Shown in pieces: positions 43,659 through 54,239 of a stretch of DNA of 64,000 nucleotides. The stretch comes from Pictodentalium vernedei (lineage: Eukaryota > Mollusca > Scaphopoda > Dentaliida > Dentaliidae). Location: NCBI GenBank assembly GCA_031216915.1, contig CM062296.1:796273608-796337607 (forward strand), written 5' to 3'. Made by a program: the position numbers and the translations under genes. Numbering within the stretch: position 1 is the stretch's first letter; each line of letters opens with the position of its first letter. The notes beneath the pieces were generated by a model. It did no database searches and was not told where the DNA came from. It saw only the letters and a program-made list of their open reading frames with translations.

Positions 43659-43677
43659 GTTTAAACTTTATTTTTAG

Positions 43678-43778
43678 GGGATATTAATTGCAGGGACTGA
43701 GGAACAGAAACAAAAGTATCTTCCTAAACTTGCTACTGGTGAACATATTGCTGCCTTTTGTCTCACAGAACCAACAAG
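43678..43778 (+). CDS. ACAD9: Acyl-CoA dehydrogenase exon (ACAD9/VLCAD type)
   Basis: A 101-bp exon between acceptor TTTATTTTTAG and donor GTACAT, read [33 protein letters not shown], ending in the first two bases of a serine codon. It is the mid N-terminal part of a long-chain acyl-CoA dehydrogenase, a mitochondrial flavoenzyme. [26 protein letters not shown] resembles ACAD9 more than VLCAD as I recall them. ACAD9 also serves complex I assembly. The family signature 1 (LTEPxSGSD) is split by the intron after EPT and completed at 61,833. Only this fragment of about 620 residues is here, and no other exon was found upstream in the window. Confidence 0.85.
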
Positions 43779-45610
43779 GTACATGTTTGACATGCATGCA
43801 TCTCACAATCTATTTTATTTATACTTTTGATGCAAATTTGCTTGGGAAAAAACAAACTGCAAACTTTACTTTAAAACAACAATTTTTTGCTGCTTAGAAT
43901 GATTCTAGAGTGCAATTTTCTTGAAAACAATGCTCCTGGGGGGAAATTTCACTTTCATTCTCATCATAAATGTGAAGTGGGTCCGAATCGAATGGTTTTT
44001 GCACACCGGAGGTGCTTAGGGATGTTGTGGGGGGCAACACCCTTTTGACCCTCATTGACTGTATAATTATAATTTGATATCATGACTTGGCAAGGCAAAG
44101 GAGCAAATGATGTCTGGGCCAAGTTAGCGTCATCTGTGCTTCTTTTTCATTTTTAGCTCACCGGAGGGAGCTTAACTTATCACTTTCCATCCATTGCCGT
44201 CCGTCCCGTCTGTCGTGGGTCGCCAACTTTACATTATCAACTTCTCCTCACAAACTACTTAACCGAATTGAACCAAATTTTGTGTGTTATCATATGTCAA
44301 TTCAAGTTTATACAAATAAACTTGCCACGCCCACAAGGGCACCAGAAGGGGCATAACTCTGATAGCACCTATAAATTGTTTCAAAAATTCAAAAAAATCT
44401 TCTTCTTTTCATGTTTCTTATACAGCATCTCTAGGGGGGACAGATTCAAGTTTGTTCAAATCGAGTCCCTGGGTTAAGATTTGGGCTCTTTATTGGAGCC
44501 CAAAGTTTAACTTGGTGCAATTTGAGGAAATTTCTTTAAAAATCTTCTTCAAATCCACCAGTCAGAATCCTTTCATGTCTGATATACAACATCTGTAGGG
44601 GGGTCAGATTCAAGTTTGTTCAAATCCAGTCCCTGGGTTAATAATTGGGTTCCCTGTAGGAGTCCAAATTTTAACTTACTGAAATATGAGGAAATTTCTT
44701 TAACAATCTTCTTCTTCAAATCCACCAGTCAGAATCCTTTCATGTCTGATATACAACATCTGTAGGGGGGTCAGATTCAAGTTTGTTCAAATCCAGTCCC
44801 TGGGTTAATAATTGGGTTCCCTGTAGGAGTCCAAATTTTAACTTACTGAAATATGAGGAAATTTCTTTAACAATCTTCTTCTTCAAATCCACCAGTCAGA
44901 ATGCTTTAATATTTGGTATACAACATCTCGGGGAGGGGGGGGGGGGGGGGTCAGATTCAAGTTTGTTCAAGTCGGGTCCCCGCGTTAGTATTTGGGCTCT
45001 CTATTGGAGCCCAAAGTTTAACTTGGTGCAATTTGAGGAAATTTTCTTCTTCAGATCCACCAGTCAGAATTCTTTCATGTTTGGTATAATCTATAGAGGG
45101 ATCAGATTCAAGTTTCTTCAAATCGAGTCCCCGGATTAATAATTGGGCTCCCAGTAGGAGCCCAAATTTTAACTTACTGAAATGTGAGGAAATTTCTTTA
45201 AAAATCTTCTTCTTCAGATCCAGCAGCCAGAATGCTTTCATATTTGGTATACAACATCTCTAGGGGGGCCAGATTCAAGTTTGTTCAAATCAGGTCCCTG
45301 AGTTAGTATTTGGTCTCTCTATTGGAGCCCAAAGTTTAACTTGGTGCAATTTGAGGAAATTTATATAAAAATCTTCTTCTTCAGATCCACCAGCCAGAAT
45401 CCTTTCATGTTTGGTGTACAACATCTATGGGGGGTCAGATTCAAGTTTCTTCAAATCAAGTTGCTGGGTTAATATTTGGGCTCCCTATGGGAGCTCAAAT
45501 TTTTACTTTGTGCAATGCATGGAATATTCTTTAAAAATCCTCTTCTTCAGATTCAGTTCCCCGTGGGCACCCCGGGAAGTAAGCAGCACTTGTTTACTGT
45601 GGTAAACCAG

Positions 45611-45821
45611 CAGAGCTTGCATTTTAGAATTGTGACCAGGCTGATTGGTAGGCCTGATAAAAGGAGCTACCAGGCCTGATTTGTACTGTTCGGGGCTGAT
45701 TTCCCATATTACATATATTGGCAACCAGCCTTGAACCAGGCCTACTGATCAGCCTCGTGAGAATTTTGTAGGGGCTGATTACCAGGCTGGGCTGATAGGC
45801 CTGGTGAAAATGCAAGCCCTG
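45611..45821. mobile_element. hAT-type MITE, 211 bp, in satellite element
   Basis: Inverted ends CAGAGCTTGCATTTTAG and, from the right, CAGGGCTTGCATTTTCAC. AACCAG flanks both sides (45,605-45,610; 45,822-45,827). A related unoccupied sequence is at 55,560-55,600 (GTGGTAAACAAGTTCTTCC), which supports the boundaries. Confidence 0.75.
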
Positions 45822-45924
45822 AACCAGTTCCGCTTTACTAGTAAAATAGGACCCAGTCACCAATGCTTGGGGTGAAATTCCTCTAAAATGGGCAACATGT
45901 TGATCAACGATTGACTAAACTTGA

Positions 45925-46005
45925 CTTCATCTCCATGTTGTGTCACGATTAGCCATGGTGCATAAATATGTGACGTTAACCACCAACAAACAAACAAACT
46001 TCAGA
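45925..46005 (+). repeat. SINE 3' tail fragment
   Basis: GTTGTGTCACGATTAGCCATGG, then AATATGTGACGTTAACCACC and an AACAAACAAAC tail. This matches the 3' end of the SINE at 48,050-48,130. Confidence 0.6.
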
Positions 46006-46429
46006 TTCAGCAGTCAGAATCACCTCATATTTGGTATACATCATCTCTAGGGAAGAGGGGGGGGGCAGATTCAAGTTTGTTCAAATCAAGTTTCTCAGTT
46101 AATATTTGGGTTTCCTATGGGATCCTGAATTTTAAATTAGTGCAATATGAGAAAATTTCTTTAAAAATCCTCTTCTTCAGATCCACTAGTCAGAATCCTT
46201 TAACATTTGGTACACATCATCTCTAGGGGAGTCAGAATCAAGTTTGTTCAAATCGGGTCCCTGGGTTGAAAATTTTGGGTCTGGTTCGGACTTAGAACCC
46301 ACACCCCACCCCCAAATTTTTAGCCTGAAAATTTTGGGGCCGGTTCAGACTCCAAAATTTTGGACCCAAATTCTGAATTTTTTTTTACAAATTTTTATGC
46401 GTTCTGTTCATTTTTTTATGTGTTTTGTT

Positions 46430-46482
46430 CAACTGACAAGACTCCCCAACATACTAACTCCGCACAAACAGGGTTAGCATTG
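46430..46482 (-). repeat. SINE internal fragment, inverted
   Basis: Reverse complement of CCAATGCTAACCCTG...GTGGAGTTAGTATGTTGGGGAG, a piece of the SINE body. It is set in AAAATTTTGGG(T/G)CCGGTTC repeats at 46,265-46,740. Confidence 0.65.
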
Positions 46483-47767
46483 GAAAAAAAAAAAAAATTA
46501 GCCTGAAAATTTTGGGTCCAGTTCAGACTTGGAAATTTTGGACCTAAATTTGGAGAAAAAAAATTTTGTTCAATTTTGAGTTGAAAAAAAAAATTGGGGG
46601 TCAGGTTTGGACTCCGAAATTTTGGACCAAAATTCGGACATTTTGGGGGGAGTTTTATGCGTGTTGTTCAATTTTGAGATGAAAAAAAAAAAATTTATAG
46701 CCTGAAAATTTTGGGTCCTGTTCCGACTTGTTTTTAAAATCTTCTTCTTCAGACCATGTAGTGAGAATGCTTTCATATTTGGTATACAACATCTCTAGGA
46801 GGGTTAGATTCAAGTTTGTTCAATCCTAGTCCTTGGGTTGATATTAGGGCTCCCTATGGGAGCTGAAATTTTAACTTAGTACAATATAAGAAAATTTCTT
46901 TAAAAATCTTCTATAGCTCCACCAGTCAGAATCCTTTCGTATTTGGTATACAACATCTCTTGGAGGGTAAGACTCAAGTTTTTCAAACCTGGTCCCAGGG
47001 TTATTAATTTGGGCTACCTGTGGGAGCCTGAATTTTAACTAAGTGCAATATGAGGGAATTTCTTTTAAAATCTTCTTCTTCAGATCCACCAATCAGAATC
47101 CTTTTATATTTGGTATACAACATCTTTAGGTGAGTCAGATTCAAGTTTGTTCAAATCGGGACCCTGGGTTAAAATTTTAGCTCCCTATTTGAGCCCAAAG
47201 TTTAACTTAGTTCAATGTGAGGTGATTTCTTTAAAAACCTTCTTCATATCCACCAGTCAGAATTCTTTCCTATTTGGTATATGACATCTCAAGGGGGATA
47301 AAATTCAAGTTTGTTCAATTTGAGTCCTTGGCTTAATATTTGGGCTCTATGGGCAGGGGTGGGGTGGGGTGGGGAGGCATGTTAGGTTCAGGTTTGTTCA
47401 AATCCATTTCTTAGTGTCTTTCCATAAAATTTGCCTCTCATGACTTCATTTCTTTGTAGTGTTGATGAACCATGTCTAACTGAATGTGACCCCAAATACT
47501 TCTTTGAACCACTTTGGCCGGTGAGCGATTAAGGCCCCTTGGGGCCCCTTGTTTTGGTGGAGGAGCCGTGATGGTGAAGGAACATTTGTTGGTGTGGTAG
47601 GTGAGGTGTCAGAGGACTGAGTTGGTTGATACATCCTTGTCCTCACCACGATCATTGGTGGAACTGCTAGTAGGTTGAATTTGCTGATGTTCTTTGCTGC
47701 TTCCCTGATCCAATTGAAGTTTTTTATATGTCTGTGATGGGTTGTATTTGACTTATTAGGTGGTCTT

Positions 47768-48112
47768 TGGGGGTGCGGTGGCTCAGTTGGTAGAGGTGTA
47801 GGCTGCAAGCCAAGAGGTCCTCTGTTCGAATCCCACCTGTGGCAACCACATTATGTCCTTGGGCAAGACACTTTACCCCCATTGCCCACGTGGGGGCATG
47901 GTGACGTTGTGTACTAAGGCGTACTGTACGTCGATGGTGCACCTGTCTTCAACCAATGCTAACCCTGCATGTGTGGAGTTGGTATGTTGGGGAGCTGACA
48001 GTTGCTCGCCGTTGCTCAGTGGTTCTCTTCGGGTACTCTGGCTTCCTCCACCCATAAGACTGTCACGGTCATGGTTAGCCATTGTGCAGAAATATGTGAC
48101 CCTAAACACCAA

Positions 48113-48183
<71 letters not shown>

Positions 48184-48184
48184 A
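47768..48184 (+). mobile_element. tRNA-derived SINE with 14-bp target duplication
   Basis: Flanked by TATTAGGTGGTCTT at 47,754-47,767 and 48,185-48,198, a perfect target-site duplication as made by LINE-driven reverse transcription. The head has A box TGGCTCAGTTGG (47,779-47,790) and B box TGTTCGAATCC (47,823-47,833), both matching pol III consensus. The body contains GTCCTTGGGCAAGACACTTT. The tail is (TAAA)n from about 48,110. It is the youngest SINE here; relatives are at 33,729 and 35,158, with fragments elsewhere. Confidence 0.9.
48110..48184. repeat. (TAAA)n microsatellite, SINE tail
   Basis: About 18 uninterrupted TAAA units forming the 3' tail of the SINE. It reads as a repetitive leucine/isoleucine/phenylalanine/tyrosine string on the other strand, which is not a gene. 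Confidence 0.9.
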
Positions 48185-49163
48185 TATTAGGTGGTCTTCT
48201 ATCCCTGGCCTTCTCTCCGAGGAGGGCTTCCACAGTCTCCACATTGACTACTCTCTGTCTGAGGTTCCAGTAGATTGAAGTGGGAGAAGCAGGAGTGTGT
48301 TAGGCAGAAGTTGCAGTGTCCGACTCAACATCCTGCTTAAAGACAGACCATCCTCCTCCATCTCCTCATCCTGGGAAGAGTTTGATGGGCTGGAGATCGG
48401 TCCTCACCTGGCGAACTGGTGTCCTCCTCCTGAGTGGAGGTTGCCAAGCTGGTGGAACAGTCAGGAGAATAAGGGGTTGAGCTTTCAAAGCCCCCTCACT
48501 TGCCTCCCTCTGTTCCCTCTCCCTCTTCTTCCTTTCCATGAACTCCAACATTCTGTGGGCATTATGTTGTCTGGCAGAAGGTCCCTTATTTCTCTTCCTG
48601 TCCTTTTTTTGTGGATCCTCTATTGCTTCGGTGGTCAGACAAATCATCATCCATAAGTAAGTCCGAATCACTTGGAGGGTGACCAGTGTGAGAGGAAAAT
48701 CCCCCCACAAAAGTTGCTACACCTCTCCAAGGACGACAGGTCTGACATTCTGTCAAAATCCACTGCTTGGTGAATTTTGCCTTTGCGCTCTTGGACAGTC
48801 CAAGTGGGAGCTTGGGCAACATTCAACCATTGCAGTGTCTTTTGTATTTCAAATGGTAGCTCCATTTGTCGATGTTTACACCTCAGAGTCCAAGATGAAA
48901 TGTGTGAAGTGGGTAATCAAAAAACATCTGTTTTGTTGACTGTATAGGGGTGCACTCCATTAGTTTCAACTGGATTTCCTCCAGAAAACAGTGAAATGGT
49001 TCCAAGGTGGTAAATAAACCTTGAATTCTTCATCAGGAATTGTGGTATGCATTTTAAAAATATAAAAAAATATCCACTTTAATTTTTGTGCAGATTTTTT
49101 CTTTGTAAATAAATTACACATTACATAGAGGATATCTTGTGTTTTTAGTGGATACTGAAAAGT

Positions 49164-49850
49164 TAAAAAATTTATAGTAATTTATATATTTTTTATACTT
49201 ACCAATGACCCAGACTTAGCTGGTGCTAACTCCTTAAATTCTAGGGCCAAACACAAATTTTGCCCCCCCCCCAATCCCCAAAATTTGCATCAAAATCCGA
49301 AATTTCAATGTCCTATGTGGTTCTGCATACTTTTATCCACTGCGCATGCGCAGTGTCAAGGAAGTCCCGAAATTGGCGCCAATTGTCATTCTTACAACCA
49401 GTGCCTGGTAAGTGTTATGTAATCAGCAGGGAGGTATGAGTTCCCAACTCATGGGAGGGCCATCCCCATCTGGGTCAGTGGTAAGTATAAAAAATGTTAA
49501 AAAATTTATAGTAATTTATATATTTTTTATACTTACCAATGACCCAGACTTAGCTGGTGCTAACTCTAAAATATTTAGGGCCAACCGCAAATTTTAACCC
49601 CCAATCCCCAAAATTTGCATCTGAAACCGAAAATTACATATCCTATATGGTCCTCCATACCTTTACTCCACTGCGCATGCACAGTGTCAAGGAGGTCACG
49701 AAATTGCCGCCAAAAGTCATTCTTACAACCAGTGCCTGGTAAGCGTTATGTACTCAGCGGGGAGGTATGAGTTTCCAACTCATGGAAGGGCCATCCCCCC
49801 TGGGTCATTGGTAAGTATAAAAAATATATAAATTACTATAAATTTTTTAA
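49164..49850 (-). repeat. Element F, tandem pair of right-type ITRs
   Basis: Two copies in tandem, each starting GTTAAAAAATTTATAGTAAT (49,164; 49,494). Each continues through TAGCTGGTGCTAACTC to CATTCTTACAACCAGTGCCTGG and GGGAGGTATGAGTT. The first holds palindrome ACTGCGCATGCGCAGT (49,339-49,354). In the second one base is changed (GCGCATGCACAG, near 49,672). Confidence 0.8.
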
Positions 49851-49959
49851 CATTTTTATACTGTACCAATAACCCAGACGGGGATGGCCCTCCCATGAGT
49901 TGGGAACTCATACCTCCCCGCTGATTACATAACACTTACCAGGCACTGGTTGTAAGAAT

Positions 49960-50280
49960 GACAATTGGCGGACCTAAACAATGTAGATCTGCAGAAAAGG
50001 ACTCAATATTATCAGATACAAAATCGTGAAAATGGAGGGCTAACACCAATATGCAGCCCTCATTTAATCTGTAATAACAATATTAATAGCTTAAGGCCAT
50101 GAAGTAGAAAAACTCTTACTTCATGAGCTTAAAACTAAAACACAGACTGCTGAATGAAGATATAATCATAAGCAAAACTGACTGAAGATTGAATCCATCT
50201 GACCATAGAATGGACTGAAATGTGGAGGAAGCTTCCACGGCATGTCCCTCAACAGACTCCTGAGTAAATTAGTCCACAGT
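49960..50280. other. No recognised content within F
   Basis: Between the ICR-like segment and the first MT-like match I see no similarity to the other elements and no convincing frame. The tyrosine recombinase expected here is absent. Confidence 0.4.
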
Positions 50281-52010
50281 CTTGTGGAGCTAGAGAAGCT
50301 ACCAACAGAATTTGCATTGAAATAATTACACTAGAGCAATATTTGCTGAATCAATAGTGCTGGAAGATACATAGAGTTTTTACTGCAAATGCTCAAAGAT
50401 CCAAACATAATGACACATACGTCTGCAACTGATTGTTGAGATGCGTCGCGAATAAGTCGATCATTGGCCGCTCGCTTTGATAGCAATCTGATTGAAAACT
50501 CTTTTGTTGAAAGCCGATTCTGGCGGCAACAAACGGCCCCTCCGCGAAGGGAGTCCGCTAATACGTTCAGATGACCCAGAATATGACAGACCGATAGGAG
50601 AACTTGATGTTCTAGTAGCAACCGAAAGATTCATTCCGTTAACATGAATAACAGGATGGAATGAGTGCCTCTATAATTCCGAAAATACGCTAATACCGTC
50701 GAGTTGTCGGACAGAATTAGCATATGAACATTCTGAATTACGTTATCCAATAACGTAGCGCAAGCCAAAATGACATCATACTTGATGTTTGAATGCTTGA
50801 TAAGGAACTACGGAATCAAAAGACCCTGGCACTTCAATCTGTTGGGCTCAATGAAATGACCCAACCTGTTTTACTAGCATCTGACAAGACTGTAAAACTC
50901 GGATCCGGCAATTGCAGTGGAACTACCTGAGTTAAGCCCAGAAAACTTGCCCAAGTCTGAATCTCTTATTCACTTGATTTGACAAGAAGATGTCCGTATC
51001 AAGCGAAAGAATCTTCACCCTCCAATTCTGAATTAAAGAAATTTGGAGAGGACCAATGCGTAACCGCCCCATTGTAATAAAATCACGGCAGTTCTGCCTA
51101 AACATATCCGTCTCATAAGATCTCTCGCTGAGACTTTGTCTGAGCGAAGACAATAGTGAGCATAACATCTGAATAATTTCATTCTGGGTAACGGCAGATG
51201 AACAAAAAGTTGTGCGTTACGAAGCTCATCCCCCGGTGGGTGAATGACTAGGATGATACCAGATCCGACTTCTTCTCCTCGTTTACTTAAGAAACCGAGA
51301 CGTTGGAGCAATAGAAGCAGATTCTGCACATAGTTCTGAAGCGTTAACTCATTGCCGTACCTGTATGAATGTCGTCCAGGTAGGCTGACGTTATCGCAGA
51401 CGCATAAGCTCAGAAATGAGTCATTACTGAGTCCGTTATTCGAGTGAAGGCCCAGGGGGCTAGATTCAGACCAAACCATGTTGCTCGGAACTGATATACG
51501 ACTCTTATGATAAGGAAGCGAAGATACTTTCTGACGCCTGATGTACCATGACATGTAGCATAATCGTACACCCAAATACTCGCTCTGACCGATCGGGTGG
51601 ACTCCATATATAAACTTGGAGCCACGATCAGCTTGTTTATCCAGTTCTGAATAATGAGTGAATGGAATGAGCCGTCTGGTTTTTGGAACCAGAAAAGGAT
51701 GGTTGTAGAAACCTGGAAATTCCTGGATTTCTACGGTCTCCATCGCGATCATTCCAGAAGAGACTAGACTTCTGATGGAAGCGAGCCTCTATCCCTCTAT
51801 CCTACTGATTTGGCGGAAGCTGAGTCCATCTTGGATTTCGTTTGAGGAACAATTTAGTCCTTCCGAAATCACCCCTTGAATCCAAGGGATGTCCGTACTC
51901 TATTCCCAAATAACTGAGAAATTCGACAGTCTTCCGCTCACTAGTACACGATAGAGGTTAAAACCATTACCTCCTGGTCCTGCGAGGCTTGGGGAAGGAG
52001 AAGCCATGTC
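50280..52010 (-). pseudogene. Element F pol pseudogene
   Basis: Reading the minus strand downward from 52,010: RT with GFYNHPFLVPK (about 51,715), the intact catalytic codons TACCTGGACGAC (complement of 51,371-51,382), then RNase H. Reading breaks are frequent. The part nearest 50,280 matches the MT-like region (DASQQSVADVC in an alternative frame, CCTCAGACGTATGTGTC). RNase H retains HILGHLNVLADSL (near 50,560). Not functional. Confidence 0.75.
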
Positions 52011-53715
52011 CTCCATGGTCCGCACCTCGCCCGGTCGACCTAGGGACGTCTGACCAAAATTACGGCCCCTATATGAGTCGCTACCCTGACGGTCTCTAGA
52101 ATAAGACCTAGAGGATGCATAGGAACCTCTATAGGAACTTCCCTTGGATGTATTTGTCCCAGAAGTGTCTGTCCTGCTCTTCTCTGCTGAATCCGACTAT
52201 ATGGAAGCGAATTTTAATAGCAGAGAGTCTAAAGCTTTCTTAGTTAACTGATCATAGACTGCGGAAAGCTTGCTGTCGAAGAAAACTCTCCGGAGACCGG
52301 AGCGACTCTGAGAGAGTTTTTTCACCTTACTATCTGCACGCGTGGATGTAGCCAGGGCCGCGTCACATCTAACCAACTCCATATTGCCACTAAAGGACGG
52401 AGTTTTACGTGAGGCCCTTGAAAGAACTCTTAAGGAGATTGTGCATCCTAGAATTCTTTTTCCTTTGAGATGTAATGATAACGTTCTGGTAAGGTGATCT
52501 GCGTACGATGATGCGTCTAAGCTGACCCTGCAAGACGATATTGTTATTTCCAACATCGTGGTTGGAATTGACATAGACGACAGTAAAAAACAATACTAGG
52601 TCCTGACCTGGTCGTCTAGATGCAGAGAACTCTCAGAATGCTCTGTCCTGCCGTTTCAAAATATTTGTTGAATTGATGAAAGGCAAATGTAGAGCATATT
52701 GCCAATAAGAAATCTGACCTGCCCATTTAGGTAGCAAGTTAAATAAATATAGCGTCGTTCAACAGATCAAATGTCCGTGAGACATATCTGGACTATGTCG
52801 GAAACTGAGGGATGATGTCCCTAAACCGATTAAGAATTCTGTGTCCAGTGGCGCTATCAGCCTCTTATCCGGCAATGCAGAATTTTGGTCCGGAGGAACA
52901 ACGTCAGATGATAATGCCGGATGCACTCTACGGCAATTATGTTGTTCCGAAAAGGGAAAATACAACTCATCCGTATCCCTTTCGCCATCCTGTCGGACCA
53001 CTTGTAATTCTTGGTCGTCTGCGCCTGAACCTGCAGTGGAACGTACTAACCCAGCTTCCTCGAATAATTCCTGATCCGACAGAGTTACTGTCGGTTGCTG
53101 GGATGCTGCGATAATTTGTGCAATCTGCGATACCATGTCCGTAACAGAGGCCTGTGGAGCTGCGGTCTTATAGGATTTAGCCACTGAAAGCTCCTTGGAT
53201 GTTCACTCCTGCATACATCTAATGTGCGAACGTCCGGAGTATGAAGGCCTCGTATCCTTGGCTACCGGATGGCGTGACCTGGTCGCCGTAGAATCCCTGG
53301 TCGGCAATGTTGGTTGAATATCACTGGTCAAGTAGCCAAGGTGCGGTCATGTGTGCTGCCGTGAGGAAGCCGAAAGAACAGTCTCTCCGGACTGTCTATA
53401 TAACAGAGCGTCCCGAGCGTTGGACTATGCTCCGACTGAGGAATGTTTTGTACCACAACATCTGGGCCCAGATGTTGTAATACAAGTGAGGAACCTTTCT
53501 TGCTCACAGCCTGGGTGGACCTGGACGAGCTAGAAACCGGACTAATAGGCTTCCTCCGTACCATCCTCGTATCCGTCATCACTGGGTGTGCACATTGTAT
53601 TTTATAGTGCTCGCATCACCCAAATCTCCTTCCTGGACCGCAACGGACGAACCCGGGTGCTGAGCCATTTGTGAATGGTCGTGACACCGGGCGAGCTAGC
53701 GGACGCCAACATTGG
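51975..53715 (-). pseudogene. Element F gag pseudogene
   Basis: Minus strand. It begins at a point equal to B 13,690 (GCTAGCTCGCCCGGTGTC), so the cysteine-rich N-terminus is missing. It continues through ACTATAA-TACAATGTGCACACCCAG, ACACATGACCGCACCTTGG and SIPTTMLEITISS (52,574 downward) to an arginine/glycine-rich end near 52,000 whose order matches the tail in C. Several frameshifts. Confidence 0.75.
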
Positions 53716-53734
53716 ACATCTCATTTTTGGATTT

Positions 53735-53870
53735 TGATGCAAATTTTGGGGATGGGGGGGGGGGGGGGGCAAAATTTGTGTTTGGCCCTAGAATTTAAGA
53801 GTTAGCATCAGCTAAGTCTGGGTCATTGGTAAGTATAAAAAATATATAAATGAGTATAAATTTTTTAACA
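53735..53870 (+). repeat. Right-type DIRS terminus at high end of F
   Basis: GATTTTGATGCAAATTTTGGGG, a G16 tract (53,754-53,769), AATTTGTGTTTGGCCCTAG, CTAAGTCTGGGTCATTGGTAAG and ATTTTTTAAC. Orientation is that of a + strand right ITR. It abuts an interspersed repeat at 53,871. Confidence 0.8.
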
Positions 53871-54215
53871 TTTAAATGGTTTATGTGTGATATTTTACCC
53901 AAGTTAATAAAATTGATAAATTTGTCCCATAAGTGCAACAAGGCTTCGCAATGCTAAAGCTCTACAAAGCCTTCTTGCACTCTTGCACTCAAGGGATGAA
54001 ATACACTACCACCCATGCTATTCTGTAGATTATGAGGCCTAAAACATAGAAGAAACCAAGAACCTGAACTTTTGATATCAAAGAAATAATTACAAAAATA
54101 AAAATATAAATTGAAAAAGCCACCCGCCCACATGCAATTTAAAAAAAAAAATGTCTCAGAAATAGAAGATCTACTTTGTAGGGCCTTACTGATAATATAG
54201 AATCTGGAACCAATA
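53871..54215. repeat. Interspersed repeat family, copy 1 of 3
   Basis: ATTTAAATGGTTTATGTGTGATATTTTACCCAAG (in parts), GATAAATTTGTCCCAT, AACAAGGCTTCGCAATGC and CCCACATGCAATT. These are shared with 54,845-55,150 and 62,044-62,430 in the same orientation. The 5' third, present in the other two copies, is replaced by the F terminus. Confidence 0.7.
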
Positions 54216-54239
54216 CTTAGTTGGAGTGGAAGTGTACAG

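Larger units (their letters stand above)
44155..47545. repeat. Large element with ~165-bp internal satellite array
   Basis: The outer ends are inverted: TTTTAGCTCACCGGAGGGAGC (44,152) and GGCCGGTGAGCGATTAAGGCCC (47,517). Inside, CAGATTCAAGTTTGTTCAAATC recurs at 44,441, 44,605, 44,772, 44,952, 45,103, 45,270 and 45,436, then again after an insertion from 46,066 to 47,300. The usual spacing is 164-167 bp. Two neighbouring units (44,567-44,733 and 44,734-44,900) look identical. No coding sequence. The general design resembles bivalve elements that carry a central ~160-bp satellite. Confidence 0.7.
47560..48960 (-). other. Unrecognised minus-strand coding-like remnant with SINE inside
   Basis: On the minus strand, stretches of unusual composition continue on both sides of the SINE. 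They read SDSDLLMDDDLSDHRS, then KKDRKRNKGPSARQHNAHRM, LEFMERKKREREQREASEG, and beyond the SINE IREAAKNISKFNLLAVPP and SSDTSPTTPTNVPSPSRLL. They lie in different frames, so it is broken. A charged, basic-helical segment followed by a proline/threonine-rich segment would suit a transposon accessory protein or a domesticated DNA-binding protein. I do not recognise the family. Confidence 0.3.
49164..53870 (-). mobile_element. DIRS-type retrotransposon F (minus strand, rearranged)
   Basis: The coding part (50,280-53,715) is in reverse orientation. On the low-coordinate side are two right-type ITRs in inverse order (49,164-49,495 and 49,496-49,850), followed by an ICR-like segment (about 49,803-49,880). 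On the high-coordinate side the boundary is also a right-type terminus (53,735-53,870, ending TTTTTTAAC). No left-type terminus remains, and the YR gene and the gag start are missing. It is a composite or rearranged copy. Confidence 0.75.

Noticed and set aside
47768-47845. Functional tRNA gene
   Set aside because: A and B boxes are present, but no cloverleaf could be drawn. The element has a SINE body, tail and target duplication.
48110-48244. Membrane protein with repeated Leu/Ile/Phe/Tyr
   Set aside because: It is a translation of the (TAAA)n SINE tail.
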